From assembly GCF_011250645.1 (NCBI RefSeq), contig NZ_JAANNO010000012.1, positions 1 to 64,000 of the forward strand: DNA of 64,000 bases, given 5' to 3'. Source of the stretch: Motilibacter aurantiacus (GTDB taxonomy: Bacteria; Actinomycetota; Actinomycetes; Motilibacterales; Motilibacteraceae). Made by a program: the position numbers and the translations under genes. The number at the start of each line of letters is the position of its first letter. Within the stretch, counting starts at the first letter, position 1. Under the pieces are notes generated by a model that searched no databases, was not told where the DNA came from, and saw only the letters and a program-made list of their open reading frames with translations. Below, in pieces: positions 63,414 to 64,000 of the stretch.

Positions 63414-64000
63414 TCACCCGCCCGCGCCTCCGGCCCCGGGGCGAGCGTAGTCGGGGCTCCTCGCCTCGTGCAGCGCGTCGACCTCCAGGCTGGTCCGCCG
63501 GGCGAGGTCGGGCGTCAGCCCCGCCGTCTGCAGCGACTCCAGCACCCCTCCCGGGATCCCGAGGGCCGACTCGAGGGCGTCCGGGTCGCCGATCGCCCGC
63601 AGGACGTACGGAGGCCGGACCAGGACGCCGTCGGCCAGCACGCCCGGCGCGTCCGCCGCCGGCGCGTCCGCCGCCGGCGCGTCCAGGAACGCGGTGCTGG
63701 CCACGATCCGGACGTTCCCCAGCTGCAGCGCCTCGGCCCCCGCGTCGCGCAGCTCCTGCACGGCGTCGAGCAGCTGGCTCGCCGCCAGCACCCCCTGCGG
63801 GTCCGCGATCCGCAGCTCGATCCCCGGCCCCTCGGCCGGCAGCGTCCCGGCCAGGATCCCGAGCACGTCCGCACGGCGCTGCGCGTCCTCGACGGCGGCC
63901 AGCGAGCCTCCCGCGCCCGACGCCAGCTTCTCGTAGGACTCCTCGAGCTCGCGCTCCTCGGCCCGCAGCCGGGCCGCCCGCTCGTCGACGTCGTCCAGGA
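63414..64000 (-). CDS. DUF881 family protein (5' part beyond window)
   Basis: Partial, open to the right edge. It begins inside a coiled coil (DDVDERAARLRAEERELEESYEKL), then GIELRIADPQGVLAASQLLDAVQELRDAGAEALQLGNVRIVAS and a late GIPGGVLESLQTAGL. The DUF881 family is a set of membrane-anchored proteins conserved near gcvH in actinobacteria. The N-terminal membrane anchor would be outside the window. A 15-base tandem repeat inserts an Ala-Pro-Ala-Ala-Asp repeat. Confidence 0.85.
   Translation of the reverse strand, partial: LDDVDERAARLRAEERELEESYEKLASGAGGSLAAVEDAQRRADVLGILAGTLPAEGPGIELRIADPQGVLAASQLLDAVQELRDAGAEALQLGNVRIVASTAFLDAPAADAPAADAPGVLADGVLVRPPYVLRAIGDPDALESALGIPGGVLESLQTAGLTPDLARRTSLEVDALHEARSPDYARPGAGGAGG
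63646..63684 (-). repeat. 15-bp tandem repeat inside DUF881 gene
   Basis: Unit GGCGCGTCCGCCGCC on the plus strand, two full copies (63646 and 63661) and the first nine bases of a third, adding residues in a surface loop (repeating APAAD). Confidence 0.8.

Overview
The window is about 64 kb of very GC-rich DNA (third codon positions almost all G or C), with frequent GTG/TTG starts and long overlapping gene strings. The gcvH - zinc-ribbon FHA (GarA-like) - MerR (FtsR-like) - DUF151 nuclease - MerR - gcvP block, an Rv2578c-like radical SAM gene and DUF881/DUF5999 proteins place it in a free-living, motile actinobacterium of the Frankia/Kineosporia/Motilibacter type. The exact genus cannot be fixed from this sequence. 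No rRNA, tRNA, CRISPR array, transposase or prophage was seen; the window reads as ordinary chromosome with accessory islands.

Layout. 1-6.5 kb: YjdF-like membrane protein, methyltransferase, GAF-GGDEF cyclase, APH-fold kinase, DUF3592 protein and a chemotaxis receptor with a FliA-type promoter. 6.6-13.9 kb: VOC protein, paired SMR exporters, Tat-exported phosphoesterase, secreted trypsin-like protease, lipoprotein, and a tightly coupled cassette of HemK2-like methyltransferase, CDGSH Fe-S protein and haem-oxygenase-like diiron protein. 13.9-21 kb: a three-domain cold-shock protein, multicopper oxidase, GNAT, YbdK-like ligase, PLP decarboxylase, and a DUF2470 gene divergent from a ribosomal protein S4 gene across a DtxR/IdeR-like box. 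22-28 kb: large LuxR-type ATPase regulator, two tandem YjfB-like motility proteins, and an SOS-box-preceded radical SAM gene with an SDR. 28-37 kb: LURP-one-like protein and GCS2-type ligase, then sbcD-sbcC with a PNK-phosphatase-like HAD gene, MscS channel and GH16-like protein.

38-56 kb is a surface-polysaccharide island: a secreted beta-helix protein, two divergent GH26-like secreted glycosidase genes (one with two tandem domains, the second catalytically degraded), and a ten-gene minus-strand operon (glycosyltransferases, acetyltransferase, flippase, large polytopic protein) in which every junction overlaps. 56.5-64 kb: DUF5999 gene, gcvP under a tandem glycine riboswitch, and the conserved MerR/DUF151/FtsR/FHA/gcvH/DUF881 block, cut by the window end.

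The most notable points are: the methyltransferase-CDGSH-diiron cassette; the triple cold-shock protein; the iron-box S4/DUF2470 pair; two near-identical FliA-type promoters with almost no leader, on a receptor gene and a YjfB-like gene; the tandem glycosidase with an inactivated second domain; and a run of three overlapping perfect hairpins at 56755-56816.
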